The notes under the pieces: generated by a model
The model's input: the letters and a program-made list of their open reading frames with translations, nothing else
Database searches by the model: none
What the model was told of the DNA's origin: nothing
Position numbers and translations under genes: made by a program
Assembly (NCBI RefSeq): GCF_019670105.1
Contig: NZ_AP023032.1
Coordinates: 4,472,001 to 4,536,000 of the forward strand
Origin: Agarivorans albus
GTDB lineage: Bacteria > Pseudomonadota > Gammaproteobacteria > Enterobacterales > Celerinatantimonadaceae
Direction of reading: 5' to 3'
DNA: 64,000 bases
Part shown: positions 45,798 through 56,670 of the stretch, piece after piece
Layout of the letters: each line of letters opens with the position of its first letter
Numbering within the stretch: the stretch's first letter is position 1

Positions 45798-45914
45798 ATT
45801 GCTGCTGCTCAGTGACACAGATAAGCACAAAAAACAGCGGTGAAACTGGTCAAACTTACATATCAAGACTAAGTTAAATTTATATACATAACATTAATGT
45901 AGGAGTGCTTTTGC

Positions 45915-46085
45915 ATGTCTAAGAATAATGTGGTGGAAGACAGCCCCAGCAAAATGGATGAGTGGAAGGTATTTCTATTTATCGCCGTTGTGCTTTTTCC
46001 TATTTTGGCAGTGGTCACCGTAGGCGGTTATGGCTTTATCGTTTGGATGCTCCAGATAATGATGGGCCCGCCAGGACACGGTTAA
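45915..46085 (+). CDS. torE: TorE, small membrane subunit of the TMAO respiratory system
   Basis: This 56-codon gene encodes MSKNNVVEDSPSKMDEWKVF, one membrane helix (FLFIAVVLFPILAVVTVGGYGFIVWM, about 20-45) and GPPGHG at the end. NapE/TorE proteins have this form. GTAGGAGTG precedes the ATG. It begins the torECAD operon, before torC. TorE is small and its function is not fully known; it is likely a companion to TorC. Upstream there are no clear TorR boxes that I could confirm. Confidence 0.8.
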   Translation: MSKNNVVEDSPSKMDEWKVFLFIAVVLFPILAVVTVGGYGFIVWMLQIMMGPPGHG

Positions 46086-46144
46086 TAACTCTGCTCTTTC
46101 TTTGTTTAATAACTAAATAATTCGCAGCAATGTGAGACACCACC

Positions 46145-47326
46145 ATGAAAAATATGCTGAAGAAATTTTGGTCAATAGTGAGCAAACCAAGCGTACATTT
46201 AAGCTTTGGTTTTTTGACTATTGGCGGATTTGTTGCTGGTATCATTTTCTGGGGCGGCTTTAATACCGCACTAGAAGCCACCAATACCGAAGAGTTCTGT
46301 ATTGGCTGCCACGAAATGGCCGACAACGTTTATGTAGAACTGCAAGACACGGTGCACTGGAAAAACAACTCAGGTGTACGTGCCACTTGTCCAGATTGTC
46401 ACGTACCGCATAATTGGACTGACAAAATTGCTCGCAAAATGCAGGCGTCTAAAGAAGTATACGGCGCAATATTTGGCACCATTAATACCCGTGAGAAGTT
46501 CTTAGAAAAACGCGGTGAACTAGCCCAACACGAATGGGACCGTTTCACAGCCAATAACTCCTTAGAATGTAAAAACTGTCACAACTACAACAGCATGGAC
46601 TTTGACTCCATGTCTGAGCGCGCCCAAGTGCAAATGAAAATGGCCGCCGAGCGCGACCAAAGCTGTATCGATTGCCACAAAGGTATTGCCCACGAACTCC
46701 CAGAAAACATGAATTCGGGCGAAGGCACCCTAGCCAAACTCGAAGAGATGGCAACATCGGGCTACAAAAAGGGCGAAACTTACTACAGCGTGCGTCAACT
46801 GCCAATGTTCACCAACGCCGAACTTAGTGAAGAAGCTGGCCAACTTAATGCAGCCACTGCAGTAAAAGTTCTCGACATTAAAGGCGATGCAATTCAGGTA
46901 GAAATAGACGGCTGGCGTAAAACCAAAGGTTTTGGTCGCGTGCTGTTTGAAGACTTTGCCATGAACATTAACGATGGCTTCTTAACCAAAGAAGTGGCTC
47001 AAAACGACAGCATTATGCAAAAAGGCGAAACCAAAGAAGATGACCTAACTGGTTTGCCGTGGCAGAAAGTATCAATCACGCTATGGATGCGTAACGGTTC
47101 ACTGACCGACTCACGCGATACCCTCTGGCAGTTTGCCAAAACCACTTATGATACGGCCTGTAGTGTATGTCATACCCAGCCTGCCGAAAATCACTTCGAC
47201 ACCAACACCTGGCCAGGTATGTTTAACGGTATGTTGTCGTTTGTGAATTTAGACGGTGATACTCAAGCGCTGGTATTGAAATACCTTCAAAAACATTCAT
47301 CAGATTTTTCTGACGCTGGCCACTAA
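46145..47326 (+). CDS. torC: Pentaheme c-type cytochrome TorC
   Basis: The 393-residue protein has an N-terminal anchor helix ([17 protein letters not shown], about 20-37), a NapC/NirT domain with four CxxCH hemes (CIGCH, CPDCH, CKNCH, CIDCH) and a C-terminal fifth heme (CSVCH near residue 340). TorC passes electrons from menaquinol to TorA in the periplasm. It matches the TorC length of E. coli (390). torA begins 13 bases downstream with a strong site. Confidence 0.94.
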   Translation: MKNMLKKFWSIVSKPSVHLSFGFLTIGGFVAGIIFWGGFNTALEATNTEEFCIGCHEMADNVYVELQDTVHWKNNSGVRATCPDCHVPHNWTDKIARKMQASKEVYGAIFGTINTREKFLEKRGELAQHEWDRFTANNSLECKNCHNYNSMDFDSMSERAQVQMKMAAERDQSCIDCHKGIAHELPENMNSGEGTLAKLEEMATSGYKKGETYYSVRQLPMFTNAELSEEAGQLNAATAVKVLDIKGDAIQVEIDGWRKTKGFGRVLFEDFAMNINDGFLTKEVAQNDSIMQKGETKEDDLTGLPWQKVSITLWMRNGSLTDSRDTLWQFAKTTYDTACSVCHTQPAENHFDTNTWPGMFNGMLSFVNLDGDTQALVLKYLQKHSSDFSDAGH

Positions 47327-47339
47327 CAAGGAGATTAAC

Positions 47340-49808
47340 ATGGCAATTACTCGTCGCGGTTTTCTCAAAGGCATTTTAGCCACCAGCGCTAGTACTTTGA
47401 TCGGCCCAAGTTTATTGGCAGTATCTAACGATGCAGCCGCTGCTGAAACAGCCGGAAGCTGGAAGGTTTCAGGCTCACACTGGGGCGCGTTTCGTGCCCG
47501 CGTGTATGCAGGCAAAGTGCAAGAAATAAAACCCTTTGAAGCAGATAAATACCCCACCGAAATGCTCAAGGGCATTAAAGGTATTTTGTATAGTCCTTCT
47601 CGTATTCGCTACCCAATGGTGCGCTACGATTGGTACCTAAAACGCAACAAAAGCGATACCTCGCAGCGCGGTGATAATCGCTTTATTCGCGTCACTTGGG
47701 ACGAAGCTCTAGACCTGTTCTACCAAGAGCTAGAACGCGTACAAAAAGACTATGGCCCTTGGGCCTTGCATGCCGGCCAAACTGGCTGGCGTCAAACCGG
47801 CCAAGTTCACTCCTGCGGTAACCACATGCAACGCGCAGTAGCCATGCATGGCTTCTCGGTGAATAAAGTGGGCGACTACTCTACCGGTGCAGGGCAAACC
47901 ATTATGCCTTATGTACTTGGTACTACCGAGGTATACGCGCAAGGTACTTCTTGGCCTTTAATTTTAGATAACAGTAAAACGGTTGTCTTATGGGCCACCG
48001 ATTTGATGAAAAACCTACAGGTAGGTTGGGCCTGTGAGACTCACGAATCCTTTGAATATTTAGAGCAACTTAAAGACAAAGTTGCTAACAAACAAATTCG
48101 GGTAATTAGTGTTGACCCAGTTCGCACCAAAACTCAAAAGTACCTCGATTGTGAGCAGCGTTACGTGAATCCACAAGCCGATGTCCCGTTTATGCTGGCC
48201 ATCGCCCACACGCTTTATACCGAAGAGCTGTACGACAAGGAATTCCTCAATACCTATGCCTTGGGTTTTGAAGACTTTATTCCTTATGTAACTGGCGAAT
48301 CTAAAGACAAAGTAGAAAAAACACCAGAATGGGCAGAAGCTATTTGTGGTGTACCAGCCGATGAAATTAGAGAATTTGCCCGTTTATTGGCTAGCGACCG
48401 TACCCAGCTTATTTTTGGCTGGTGTATTCAACGTCAGCAACATGGCGAGCAGCCTTATTGGATGGGCGCGGTTATCGCAGCCATGTTAGGGCAAATTGGC
48501 TTACCGGGTGGTGGGGTTTCTTATGCTCACCACTACAGCTCTATTGGCGTACCGTCTACCGGTGCGGCAGCGCCTGGTGCGTTCCCACGTAATCCAGATA
48601 AACCTAATGAACGGGTTCATATGAACCAAGACTTTAAAGGCTATAGCAGCACCATTCCGGTAGCGCGCTGGATTGATGCCATTATGGAACCCGGCAAAGT
48701 GATAAATGCTAATGGCGCCAAAATCACCTTACCCGACATCAAGATGATGGTGTTCTCTGGCTGTAACCCTTGGCATCATCACCAAGATCGCAACCGCATG
48801 AAGAAGGCCTTCCAAAAGCTGGAAACCGTGGTCTCGATAGATTTTACTTGGACCGCCAGTTGCCGCTTCTCAGATATTGTATTGCCAGCGTGTACCCAAT
48901 GGGAGCGTAACGATTTAGATCTGTACGGTTCTTACAGCAACCGCGGCATTATTGCCATGCACAAGTTGGTTGACCCACTGTATCAATCTAAAACCGATTT
49001 TGAGATTTTCACCTTACTTACCCAACGCTTTGGTAAGAGTAAAGAATACACCCAAGGTAAATCCGAAATGGAATGGGTGAAGCAACTTTATGATGAGTGC
49101 GCCGCGGCCAACAAAGCTAAGTTTGATATGCCAGACTTCATGACCTTTTGGAAAGAAGGCTGGGTAGACTTTGGCAAAGGCAAAAACTGGACCCGCCAAG
49201 CAGACTTCAGAGAAGATCCTGAAATTAACGCTTTAGGCACGCCATCCGGCTTCATTGAGATATTTAGCCGCAAAATCGATCGCTACGGCTACGATGATTG
49301 CCAAGGCCACCCAATGTGGTTCGAAAAAGCCGAACGCTCGCACGGCGGCCCAGGCTCTGAAGAATTCCCCATTTGGCTGCAGTCTTGTCACCCCGACAAA
49401 CGCCTGCACTCACAAATGTGTGACTCAGAAGAGTTTCGCGCGACCTATGCGGTGCAAGGCCGCGAGCCACTGTATATCAACCCAGAAGATGCCAAGAAGC
49501 GTGGCATTAAAGATGGTGATTTAGTTCGAGTATTTAACAAACGTGGGCAATTGCTGGCTGGCGCGGTAGTGTCTGAAGACTACGCCAAAGGTGTTGCTCG
49601 CCTGCAAGAGGGTGCTTGGTATGGCCCTGTGGATGAAACCATTGGCGCATTAGATACCTATGGCGATCCTAATACCCTAACCATGGATATAGGCAGCTCG
49701 CAATTAGCTCAAGCCACCAGCGCAAATACCTGTTTGGTTGAATACGAGAAATTCACCGGTAAAGCACCTGCGGTAAGCTCCTTTGGCGGCCCTAAGGAGA
49801 TGTCGTAG
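47340..49808 (+). CDS. torA: Trimethylamine-N-oxide reductase TorA (molybdoenzyme)
   Basis: The 822-residue protein has a Tat signal (TRRGFLKG at residues 4-11, cleavage after AAAAE region). The body has typical molybdopterin-bis-MGD DMSO-reductase motifs: [42 protein letters not shown], and dinucleotide domain at the C-terminus (QVHSQMC-type [22 protein letters not shown]). It has no Fe-S Cys motif, which agrees with TorA. It reduces TMAO in the periplasm for anaerobic respiration. GGAG precedes the ATG. Folding is helped by TorD, next gene. Confidence 0.95.
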   Translation: MAITRRGFLKGILATSASTLIGPSLLAVSNDAAAAETAGSWKVSGSHWGAFRARVYAGKVQEIKPFEADKYPTEMLKGIKGILYSPSRIRYPMVRYDWYLKRNKSDTSQRGDNRFIRVTWDEALDLFYQELERVQKDYGPWALHAGQTGWRQTGQVHSCGNHMQRAVAMHGFSVNKVGDYSTGAGQTIMPYVLGTTEVYAQGTSWPLILDNSKTVVLWATDLMKNLQVGWACETHESFEYLEQLKDKVANKQIRVISVDPVRTKTQKYLDCEQRYVNPQADVPFMLAIAHTLYTEELYDKEFLNTYALGFEDFIPYVTGESKDKVEKTPEWAEAICGVPADEIREFARLLASDRTQLIFGWCIQRQQHGEQPYWMGAVIAAMLGQIGLPGGGVSYAHHYSSIGVPSTGAAAPGAFPRNPDKPNERVHMNQDFKGYSSTIPVARWIDAIMEPGKVINANGAKITLPDIKMMVFSGCNPWHHHQDRNRMKKAFQKLETVVSIDFTWTASCRFSDIVLPACTQWERNDLDLYGSYSNRGIIAMHKLVDPLYQSKTDFEIFTLLTQRFGKSKEYTQGKSEMEWVKQLYDECAAANKAKFDMPDFMTFWKEGWVDFGKGKNWTRQADFREDPEINALGTPSGFIEIFSRKIDRYGYDDCQGHPMWFEKAERSHGGPGSEEFPIWLQSCHPDKRLHSQMCDSEEFRATYAVQGREPLYINPEDAKKRGIKDGDLVRVFNKRGQLLAGAVVSEDYAKGVARLQEGAWYGPVDETIGALDTYGDPNTLTMDIGSSQLAQATSANTCLVEYEKFTGKAPAVSSFGGPKEMS

Positions 49809-50426
49809 ATGACAATCGCCGCTAGTGTTAGCCAAGAGAACGAAATCCGTGCCAGCATCTATTGGTGGTTTGCAACGGTTTTTACCAAAGAGCTTGATAA
49901 GCAACAGCTTGCTTCTTATACCTCTGGTGAAGGAGCACAGTTGCTAAAGCAATTAGCAGACACGGCCGAGCTAAGCTCGGCAGTTACCATGATTAAAAAT
50001 AATCTGGCAAAGTTGAGCGCCTTTAAACACCCGGAGCTAGAACTAGCAGCAGATTTTTGCCAGCAATTCTTGAGTGACAGCAAAGTAGGTGCACCACCTT
50101 ATGCCTCGGTTTACCTGTCGGCCAACAAGCTGATGTTTCAAGAGCCACATGAAAAAATGCGCGCCTTGCTAGTAAGCCAAGGCCTGCAAGTTGACCCTAA
50201 TTTTAATGAGCCAGCGGATCATCTTGCGATTCAGCTCGATTACCTTGGCAATTTAATTTTGCGCGAAGCGCCTGCTCAGCAACAAGCTGATTTTATTAAT
50301 CAGCACCTGCTGTGTTGGTTGCCACTATGGCTTGATGCATTACGCAAGGTTAGCAAGGGCGGCTTTTACCAAGGCTTCGCCGAATTACTCGTTGGCTACT
50401 TAAAATTAGAACTAAGCGAGTTATAA
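49809..50426 (+). CDS. torD: TorA-specific chaperone TorD
   Basis: The 205-residue helical protein starts directly after the torA stop, with its AAGGAGA site inside torA. Family features include YWWFATVFTKEL near residue 18 and EPADHLAIQLDYLGNL near 138. TorD binds the TorA signal and apoenzyme, protecting cofactor insertion before Tat export. Length and context agree with E. coli TorD (199). Confidence 0.93.
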   Translation: MTIAASVSQENEIRASIYWWFATVFTKELDKQQLASYTSGEGAQLLKQLADTAELSSAVTMIKNNLAKLSAFKHPELELAADFCQQFLSDSKVGAPPYASVYLSANKLMFQEPHEKMRALLVSQGLQVDPNFNEPADHLAIQLDYLGNLILREAPAQQQADFINQHLLCWLPLWLDALRKVSKGGFYQGFAELLVGYLKLELSEL

Positions 50427-50433
50427 GTTAAAC

Positions 50434-50456
50434 GCGACTAGTATCTAGCTAGTCGC
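50434..50456 (+). terminator. Hairpin after torD
   Basis: GCGACTAG / CTAGTCGC with a 7-base loop lies 7 bases after the torD stop, followed by TCACTTAAAG without a clear T run, so termination is only possible. Confidence 0.45.
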
Positions 50457-50589
50457 TCACTTAAAGCCATTACTCTTTTTATAGCTATAGTAAGTCCTGT
50501 TGCCCGCTGTTGATATTTCATACACTTAGCCGAGCAAATGACACCAAGTTAACATTTTCACAACATTTATCTCGCATTAAAGGCAAACT

Positions 50590-50740
50590 ATTTTATAGTT
50601 AAATTAAGTCGGTTGTCGCTTCTAGATGCCTGGGCGGTAATACCTCAACTGTTAGGCGTTACGCCCCTCCTATCTTTTAGCGGTGCCGGCTGGCCTATTT
50701 CTAACGCCCCATAAAGCAACAATCTATCTACATTCCTTTA
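50590..50740 (+). ncRNA. Unexplained structured leader-like element upstream of maeA
   Basis: In the 536-base gap before maeA, GGGC-G-GTAA (50632-50640) pairs with TTACGCCC (50659-50666) around an inner CCT/AGG stem. The GGCGTTA at 50655-50661 alternatively pairs with TAACGCC at 50702-50708, and the two pairings exclude each other. A GCCGG..GGCC hairpin lies between. No known riboswitch family is recognised. The rest of the gap shows nothing I can name. Confidence 0.3.
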
Positions 50741-50962
50741 GTTTAGTACCAATCACACTAAGTAAGTGATCAGAAATATCGCAGGAAAAACACTCGAGAA
50801 TAAGGCAGGATTTTTCGATAAGTAGTTATTCTACAATCAAAAATTCTAACGCGGTTATCGAGTATTTTAACTAGATAGAATGAACAGTTACTTCGTACAA
50901 TTGGTATAGTTCATGACCTAAACACAAATCTGTGAAAAAATAGCGCTTCTTAGCCGCAGCAG

Positions 50963-52663
50963 ATGAGCTTTACCATGGATGATAAGAAACGCCCGCTCTA
51001 TATTCCTTACGCAGGTCCAGCATTACTTGAGACCCCCTTATTAAATAAAGGCAGCGCCTTTAACCAAGAAGAGCGTATTTTCTTCAATTTAGAAGGGCTG
51101 CTGCCAGAGACCATCGAGAGCATCGATGAACAAACTGAGCGTGCTTATCTGCAATATCAAAGCTTTACTAATGACTTAGACCGCCATATTTACCTGCGCA
51201 ACATTCAAGATACTAACGAAACCTTGTTTTACCGTTTAGTGGAAGATCACATCACCGAAATGATGCCGATTATCTACACGCCTACCGTGGGTGCGGCCTG
51301 TGAGCAGTTCTCTAATATTTACCGCCGCTCGCGTGGTTTATTTATTTCTTACCCTAACCGCCACCGTATCGACGAGCTGCTAAACAATGCCACTCGCCAC
51401 AATGTGAAAATCATTGTAGTGACCGACGGCGAGCGGATCCTAGGCTTAGGCGACCAAGGCATCGGCGGCATGGGCATTCCTATTGGTAAACTATCACTGT
51501 ACACGGCTTGTGGCGGCATCAGCCCAGCTTATACTCTGCCAATTGTGTTAGATGTAGGCACCGACAACCAGCAACTACTCAATGACCCCATGTATATGGG
51601 CTGGCGCCATCAACGAATTAGCGGCGATGAATATAGCGAATTTGTAGAATTATTCATGCAAGCGGTTAAAGTCCGCTGGCCAGATGCGCTGATTCAATTT
51701 GAAGATTTCGCCCAAAAAAATGCCATGCCTTTATTGCAGCGTTACAAAGATCAATTCTGCTGTTTTAATGATGATATTCAAGGCACAGCGGCAGTAACCG
51801 TTGGCTCATTATTGGCAGCTTGTAAGGCAGCTGGATCTAACTTAGCAGAACAGCGTGTTACCTTTGTTGGCTCCGGCTCAGCAGGGTGCGGTATTGCCGA
51901 GGCGATAGTGCGAGCAATGGTGGAAGAGGGCATTAGCGAAGCGCAAGCCCGCAGCCAAATCTTCATGGTTGACCGTTGGGGCTTATTACAAGACAACATG
52001 CCTAATCTACTCGACTTCCAACAAGCTTTGGCGCAATCAGCCGATATTCAGCAAAAATGGGGACTTAATAGCGATGCTTTGTCGCTGTTAGATGTAGTAG
52101 AGCATGGCAAGCCTACAGTACTTATTGGTGTATCTGGTGCACCAGGCGTGTTTACTCAGCAAGTGATTGAAGGCATGCATCAGCACTGCAAGAAACCTAT
52201 CGTATTACCACTATCCAATCCCACCAGCCGGGTTGAAGCCTTACCTGAAGACATACTGCGTTGGACCAATGGCGAAGCCTTGGTCGCGACTGGTAGTCCG
52301 TTCTCGCCGGTGAAGCTAGGTGAAGAGACCTTCCCTATCGCCCAGTGTAACAACAGCTATATTTTCCCAGGTATAGGCTTAGGCGTACTAGCCTGTCAGG
52401 CCACTAGGGTGAGTGACGAAATGCTCATCGCCAGCAGCCGCGCCTTAGCCGAATGCTCGCCACTAGCTAACGATGGTGAGGGAGCGTTACTGCCACCGCT
52501 TGAAGAAATTCAGCTAGTTAGCAAGCACATCGCTTACGCGGTAGCCAAAACTGCCATGCAACAAGGCTTAGCGGTAAACACTACCGACGAAGTGCTAATG
52601 CAAACTATTGAAGCCAGCTTTTGGAAACCTGAGTATCGCCACTACAAACGAACTTCTTTTTAA
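50963..52663 (+). CDS. maeA: NAD-dependent malic enzyme (malate dehydrogenase, decarboxylating)
   Basis: The 566-residue protein oxidatively decarboxylates malate to pyruvate. [21 protein letters not shown] starts the family N-domain; [45 protein letters not shown] and [17 protein letters not shown] are the conserved malate- and metal-site segments, and [16 protein letters not shown] the NAD site. The homologous start is probably the ATG at 50975 ([12 protein letters not shown]), 12 bases downstream, as neither has a clear ribosome site. The length agrees with E. coli MaeA (565). Confidence 0.93.
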   Translation: MSFTMDDKKRPLYIPYAGPALLETPLLNKGSAFNQEERIFFNLEGLLPETIESIDEQTERAYLQYQSFTNDLDRHIYLRNIQDTNETLFYRLVEDHITEMMPIIYTPTVGAACEQFSNIYRRSRGLFISYPNRHRIDELLNNATRHNVKIIVVTDGERILGLGDQGIGGMGIPIGKLSLYTACGGISPAYTLPIVLDVGTDNQQLLNDPMYMGWRHQRISGDEYSEFVELFMQAVKVRWPDALIQFEDFAQKNAMPLLQRYKDQFCCFNDDIQGTAAVTVGSLLAACKAAGSNLAEQRVTFVGSGSAGCGIAEAIVRAMVEEGISEAQARSQIFMVDRWGLLQDNMPNLLDFQQALAQSADIQQKWGLNSDALSLLDVVEHGKPTVLIGVSGAPGVFTQQVIEGMHQHCKKPIVLPLSNPTSRVEALPEDILRWTNGEALVATGSPFSPVKLGEETFPIAQCNNSYIFPGIGLGVLACQATRVSDEMLIASSRALAECSPLANDGEGALLPPLEEIQLVSKHIAYAVAKTAMQQGLAVNTTDEVLMQTIEASFWKPEYRHYKRTSF

Positions 52664-52712
52664 CTACACTTAACTTCATAGTTTTCACAAAGCTACAGAT
52701 TTTAAACGTATG

Positions 52713-52740
52713 CGCTGGCAGCAACTTAGCCAGCGTAATC
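52713..52740 (+). terminator. Hairpin after maeA
   Basis: CGCTGGC / GCCAGCG with a 9-base loop lies 50 bases after maeA; the downstream TAATCATTTT is moderately T-rich. Confidence 0.45.
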
Positions 52741-52798
52741 ATTTTAAGTTTCCATCCTATGTTACTAGCGATTGCCCATTGGCAAGCAAGGAGAGGTA

Positions 52799-54712
52799 AT
52801 GTTCTTCAACCAACTCACTATTCGTAAAAAGCTTACGATCACTATTGTGTTAGCAGTACTAGCTTCCACCAGCATTATCGGGGTATTCAGCCAGAATCAG
52901 GCGCAAAACATCATCGAACGCCGAATGGTTGATAAAGAACTACCCGCTCTGCTCAAGCAAATTCGCAATAGAATTGATAAAGAAGTAACAGTGCTGTTGC
53001 AAGCAGCAGAGCAGCTAGCTAACAATACTTTTGTTGAAGAGCGAGTGCTGAAATCCAGTAAACCCGACTCAGAAACACAATTAGTAGAATTACTTACACG
53101 CCTAAAGCAACAATATGGCTTAGCTGATGCGTCTGTATCCAACCGTAAAAATGCCAATTACTGGAATCAAAATGGCTTTTTAAGACAACTCTACCCCGAG
53201 CGTGATGGCTGGTTTTTTAAGTTTAGAGAATCTGGACAAGAAACCATGGTAAGTGTTTACACCTCTTCAACTGAAGAAACCAAGCTGTTTTTAAACTACC
53301 AACAATTAAATGGCCATGTTATGTCGGGGGTGTCAAAAACCATGGAAGAGATGATCGTTTTTCTCGACAGTTTTAAGATTGAGAAAAGCGGTTTTGTATT
53401 CCTTAGTGATGGTGAGGGTGTGATTCGCCTGCATCGCAACAACGAGCTTGTTGGCAAGCTCAAACTCACCGATGAATTTGGTCAAGCCACCTCCTCGTTA
53501 CTCAACAAACAAGGCTTTAATTTGGTAGAAGTAAACTACCAAGGCCAGCAATTGTTACTAAGCTCTAGCTACATCGAGTCTATGGACTGGTACTTAATTG
53601 CCCAAGTGCCAAAAGCTGAAGTATTTGAAGAACTCAATCGTTCACGCTACTACATGATTGTCACCACCTTACTGGTGATAGGCGTCTTTTTGTTAGTCGC
53701 CGTATGGTTAGCAGGCACTATTACGCGACCAATTGCTAAACTGGCCGATGTATTCCAAAACTTAGGTGAAGGAGAAGGTGATTTACGCCAACGTTTAGAT
53801 ACCGAAAGTAACGATGAAATGGCCAAACTCGCCAAAGGGTTTAACAGTTTTATCGAAAAAATCCATCGCTCGGTGAGCTCCGTAGCGCAAACTGGCGAAA
53901 ACCTAGGAGATGCCTCACGCTCGGTCGCCAATCAGTCACAACGCACCCTAGAAAATACCCAACATCAACAAGATAGGGTAACTCAAGTAGCCACTGCAAT
54001 TAACCAAATGGGCTCCACCGTTAACGAAATTGCCAGTAACGCGTCTCAAGCGGCAGATGCAGCACAAGATGCCGAACAAGAGTCTAATAAAGGCCAACAA
54101 GTGGTGCTGCGAGCGCGCGACAACATCATGCGCTTAGCCGAAGAAATGCAACAAGTAGCTACTGTGGTCTCTTCATTAGCCGAAAGCAGTCAATCAATTG
54201 GTGGTATTTTAGACGTTATTAGAGGCATCTCAGAGCAAACCAACCTGCTTGCACTTAACGCAGCCATTGAAGCAGCACGAGCCGGTGAACAAGGCCGCGG
54301 CTTTGCGGTGGTAGCAGACGAAGTGCGTAACTTAGCGGGTAGAACTGCCGAGTCCACCGATGAAATTCAGCAGATGATTAACAACTTGCAGGAACAAGCC
54401 AGCCAAGCAGTTAGTGCCATTGAACAAAGCAGTGGAATGAGCAGCCAAGGCGCCGAAGAAGCCGGGCATGCTTATTCAGCCCTACAAGAGATCTCTAAAC
54501 GAGTAACCTTGATTTCTGACATGAACATTCAAGTGGCAACGGCTACCGAAGAGCAGTCTTCAGTCGTTAGTGAGCTAAACGGCAACGTTGAAGAAATTAA
54601 CTTGAGTACGCAGCAGGCTACCGATACAGCTTCAGAGCTTTCTCAAGCTAGCGAGTCCTTAAAACAGCTCGCCGACAAGCTGGCAGATTTGGTGGGTACG
54701 TTTAAGCTTTAA
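52799..54712 (+). CDS. Methyl-accepting chemotaxis protein with dCache sensor
   Basis: The ATG at 52799 follows AAGGAGAGGTA and gives 637 residues; an in-frame TTG upstream lacks this site. Helix 1 is at about 10-30, then a large periplasmic dCache-type sensor (about 35-280, with [10 protein letters not shown] and [20 protein letters not shown]), helix 2 near 285-305, HAMP, and the MCP signalling domain with the hairpin tip [20 protein letters not shown] at about 479-498. The ligand is unknown, although dCache domains often bind amino acids or organic acids. It is monocistronic and ends at a bidirectional terminator. Confidence 0.88.
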   Translation: MFFNQLTIRKKLTITIVLAVLASTSIIGVFSQNQAQNIIERRMVDKELPALLKQIRNRIDKEVTVLLQAAEQLANNTFVEERVLKSSKPDSETQLVELLTRLKQQYGLADASVSNRKNANYWNQNGFLRQLYPERDGWFFKFRESGQETMVSVYTSSTEETKLFLNYQQLNGHVMSGVSKTMEEMIVFLDSFKIEKSGFVFLSDGEGVIRLHRNNELVGKLKLTDEFGQATSSLLNKQGFNLVEVNYQGQQLLLSSSYIESMDWYLIAQVPKAEVFEELNRSRYYMIVTTLLVIGVFLLVAVWLAGTITRPIAKLADVFQNLGEGEGDLRQRLDTESNDEMAKLAKGFNSFIEKIHRSVSSVAQTGENLGDASRSVANQSQRTLENTQHQQDRVTQVATAINQMGSTVNEIASNASQAADAAQDAEQESNKGQQVVLRARDNIMRLAEEMQQVATVVSSLAESSQSIGGILDVIRGISEQTNLLALNAAIEAARAGEQGRGFAVVADEVRNLAGRTAESTDEIQQMINNLQEQASQAVSAIEQSSGMSSQGAEEAGHAYSALQEISKRVTLISDMNIQVATATEEQSSVVSELNGNVEEINLSTQQATDTASELSQASESLKQLADKLADLVGTFKL

Positions 54713-54730
54713 ACTAAACTCTACGCAAAT

Positions 54731-54758
54731 AAAAAGAGGCCCTTGGGCCTCTTTTTTG
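54731..54758. terminator. Bidirectional terminator between the chemoreceptor and dctM
   Basis: AAAAAGAGGCCC / GGGCCTCTTTTTT is a strong symmetric hairpin with A and T tails, serving the chemoreceptor on the plus strand and dctM on the minus strand. Confidence 0.85.
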
Positions 54759-54773
54759 TTAACTCACTATGCA

Positions 54774-56066
54774 CTACATGCCAAAGCCGTAGAAGTCTGG
54801 GAACATCAATATCGAGGCTAATACCAATATTTGCAAAATAATAAATGGCATTACGCCTTTGTAGATATCGGTAGTTTGTACCTCGGGCGGGGCAACACCT
54901 TTGAGATAGAACAGACTAAACCCAAAGGGCGGTGTGAGGAACGAAGTCTGCAAGTTCATCGCAATTAAAATCGCAAACCAGGTTAAATCGATGCCCAAAA
55001 TCTCGGCTACTGGGTACAACATAGGCACCACAATAAATGAGATTTCAACAAAGTCGATAAAGAAGCCCAAAATCAAAATCACAATCATGGTTAAGATTAA
55101 GAAGCCCCATTTCTCACCCGGTAAGCTAGTCATAACTTCTTCAATAACTTCTTCACCACCAGTGTACGAGAAAACCATAGAGAAGGCCGTTGCACCAATG
55201 AAGATAGCAAATACCATCGAGGTAACTTTTACCGTTTCAATAGCCGCTTCGTAGATAATCTTCCAAGAAAACTGGCGATAAATAATCGATAAAAGAATTG
55301 CACCAATGCCGCCAATAGCAGAAGACTCGGTTGGCGTAGCAATACCGTAAAAAATCGAGCCAAGTACTGCAATCATTAGAGCTAAGGGTGGAGCAATGGC
55401 TTTAAAGGCATTCCAACAAGGTTGCACGCCATGACCTGCAGCTTCATCTTTAGGTAAAGCAGGAGCGGCTTCTGGGCGAATAAACGATACGCCTAGAACA
55501 TAGATGATGAAGGCACCTACCAACACTGCGCCAGGCAGTAGTGCAGCTTTAAACAAATCGCCTACTGGCACGCCCATTACATCACCAAGAATGATCAAGA
55601 TGATAGAGGGAGGAATAATTTGTCCAAGCGTACCAGAGGCACAAATAACCCCGGTGGCTAAGCGCTTATCGTATTTATATTTGAGCATTACCGGCAAGGA
55701 GATAACCCCCATTGCCACTACAGACGCACCTACCACACCGGTAGATGCAGCAAGTAGCGCGCCTACCAAAATAGTCGATACAGCCAAACCTCCTCGCACT
55801 CGACCAAACAATTGGCCCATGGCTTCGAGCAGCTGTTCAGCAAGGCGGGTTTTCTGCAATACAATGCCCATGAAAATGAACAGTGGCACGGCCATTAGTA
55901 CCGAGTTTTGCATGATGCTCATTATGCGATAAGGCATAAAAGCAAATAAGTCGATACCTTCGGCAAAGATACCAAATACTAGTGCCACACCGCCAAATAC
56001 AAAGGCGACTGGAAAACCAGTGAGCAGCATTAGCAAGGCCACGAAAAACATGACAATCCCAATCAT
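54774..56066 (-). CDS. dctM: TRAP transporter large permease DctM
   Basis: The 430-residue protein has about 12 membrane helices and DctM motifs such as GAFIIYVLGVSFI, VVGASVVAMGVISLPVMLKYKYDKRLATGVICASGTLGQIIPPSIILI near the middle. It makes the ion-coupled transport pore with DctQ. The gene follows dctQ after 25 bases and completes dctPQM. The terminator lies 16 bases past the stop. Confidence 0.92.
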   Translation of the reverse strand: MIGIVMFFVALLMLLTGFPVAFVFGGVALVFGIFAEGIDLFAFMPYRIMSIMQNSVLMAVPLFIFMGIVLQKTRLAEQLLEAMGQLFGRVRGGLAVSTILVGALLAASTGVVGASVVAMGVISLPVMLKYKYDKRLATGVICASGTLGQIIPPSIILIILGDVMGVPVGDLFKAALLPGAVLVGAFIIYVLGVSFIRPEAAPALPKDEAAGHGVQPCWNAFKAIAPPLALMIAVLGSIFYGIATPTESSAIGGIGAILLSIIYRQFSWKIIYEAAIETVKVTSMVFAIFIGATAFSMVFSYTGGEEVIEEVMTSLPGEKWGFLILTMIVILILGFFIDFVEISFIVVPMLYPVAEILGIDLTWFAILIAMNLQTSFLTPPFGFSLFYLKGVAPPEVQTTDIYKGVMPFIILQILVLASILMFPDFYGFGM

Positions 56067-56091
56067 GACAACTTCCTTTTCTTGTTATGAG

Positions 56092-56592
56092 CTAGGCGTT
56101 ATTTCGCAGCTGAATGAGGTTTTTGAGTAACATTCCAAAGCCACTTATGGCGAGGCATATAGCCGAAATTGGAATCATTGATTTAATTATCCAGCGGTAG
56201 GGTAAGCCACCCGGATCGCCGCTGGTTTCTCCTAAGTTGTATGCTTCTAAGGCAAAGTCGTAACCGTACCAAGCAATCAAGCCACAAAAAGGGAACAAGA
56301 AAAATACGACGCCTAGGCTGTCAATCCAAGCGCGTTTACGCGCCGCTAACTTGTCGTAGATAATATCTACCCGCACATGGCCTTCGGCCTGCAGCGTAGA
56401 TGCAATTCCTAATAAAAACATGGCAGCAAACAAGTGCCATTCTAACTCTTGCATACCAATAGAACTGGAGCGAAAAAAGTAACGCATGACTACGTCATAA
56501 AAAATGTTTACTAACATTAGCAGCATTAACACCGCGGTGAGGCCTGCTATACCCTTGGAAAATCCATCTACCGCTCGTTGCAAACGCAACAT
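56092..56592 (-). CDS. dctQ: TRAP transporter small permease DctQ
   Basis: The ATG at 56592 follows GGGAGG at 8 bases and gives 166 residues; a TTG 18 bases upstream is not favoured. Four membrane helices are seen, plus the QELEWHLFAAMFLLG motif typical of DctQ. It binds DctM and stabilises the transporter. It lies between dctP and dctM in the expected order. Confidence 0.9.
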   Translation of the reverse strand: MLRLQRAVDGFSKGIAGLTAVLMLLMLVNIFYDVVMRYFFRSSSIGMQELEWHLFAAMFLLGIASTLQAEGHVRVDIIYDKLAARKRAWIDSLGVVFFLFPFCGLIAWYGYDFALEAYNLGETSGDPGGLPYRWIIKSMIPISAICLAISGFGMLLKNLIQLRNNA

Positions 56593-56670
56593 CCCTAGCC
56601 TCCCAAGCAAAGTAATTGCTTTTTTGGTTTAGCTGATGGAGCTACAGCCACGCTGCAGCTCCATTCTCTA

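Noticed and set aside
45800-45914. Possible TorR boxes before torE
   Set aside because: TTACATATC and similar strings only loosely fit the known decamer and do not repeat, so I did not annotate them.
50628-50710. GTTAGGC and TAACGCC strings that recall integron attC core sites
   Set aside because: The left RYYYAAC and right GTTRRRY do not form the ordered L/R arms of an attC, and there is no integrase gene or cassette nearby.
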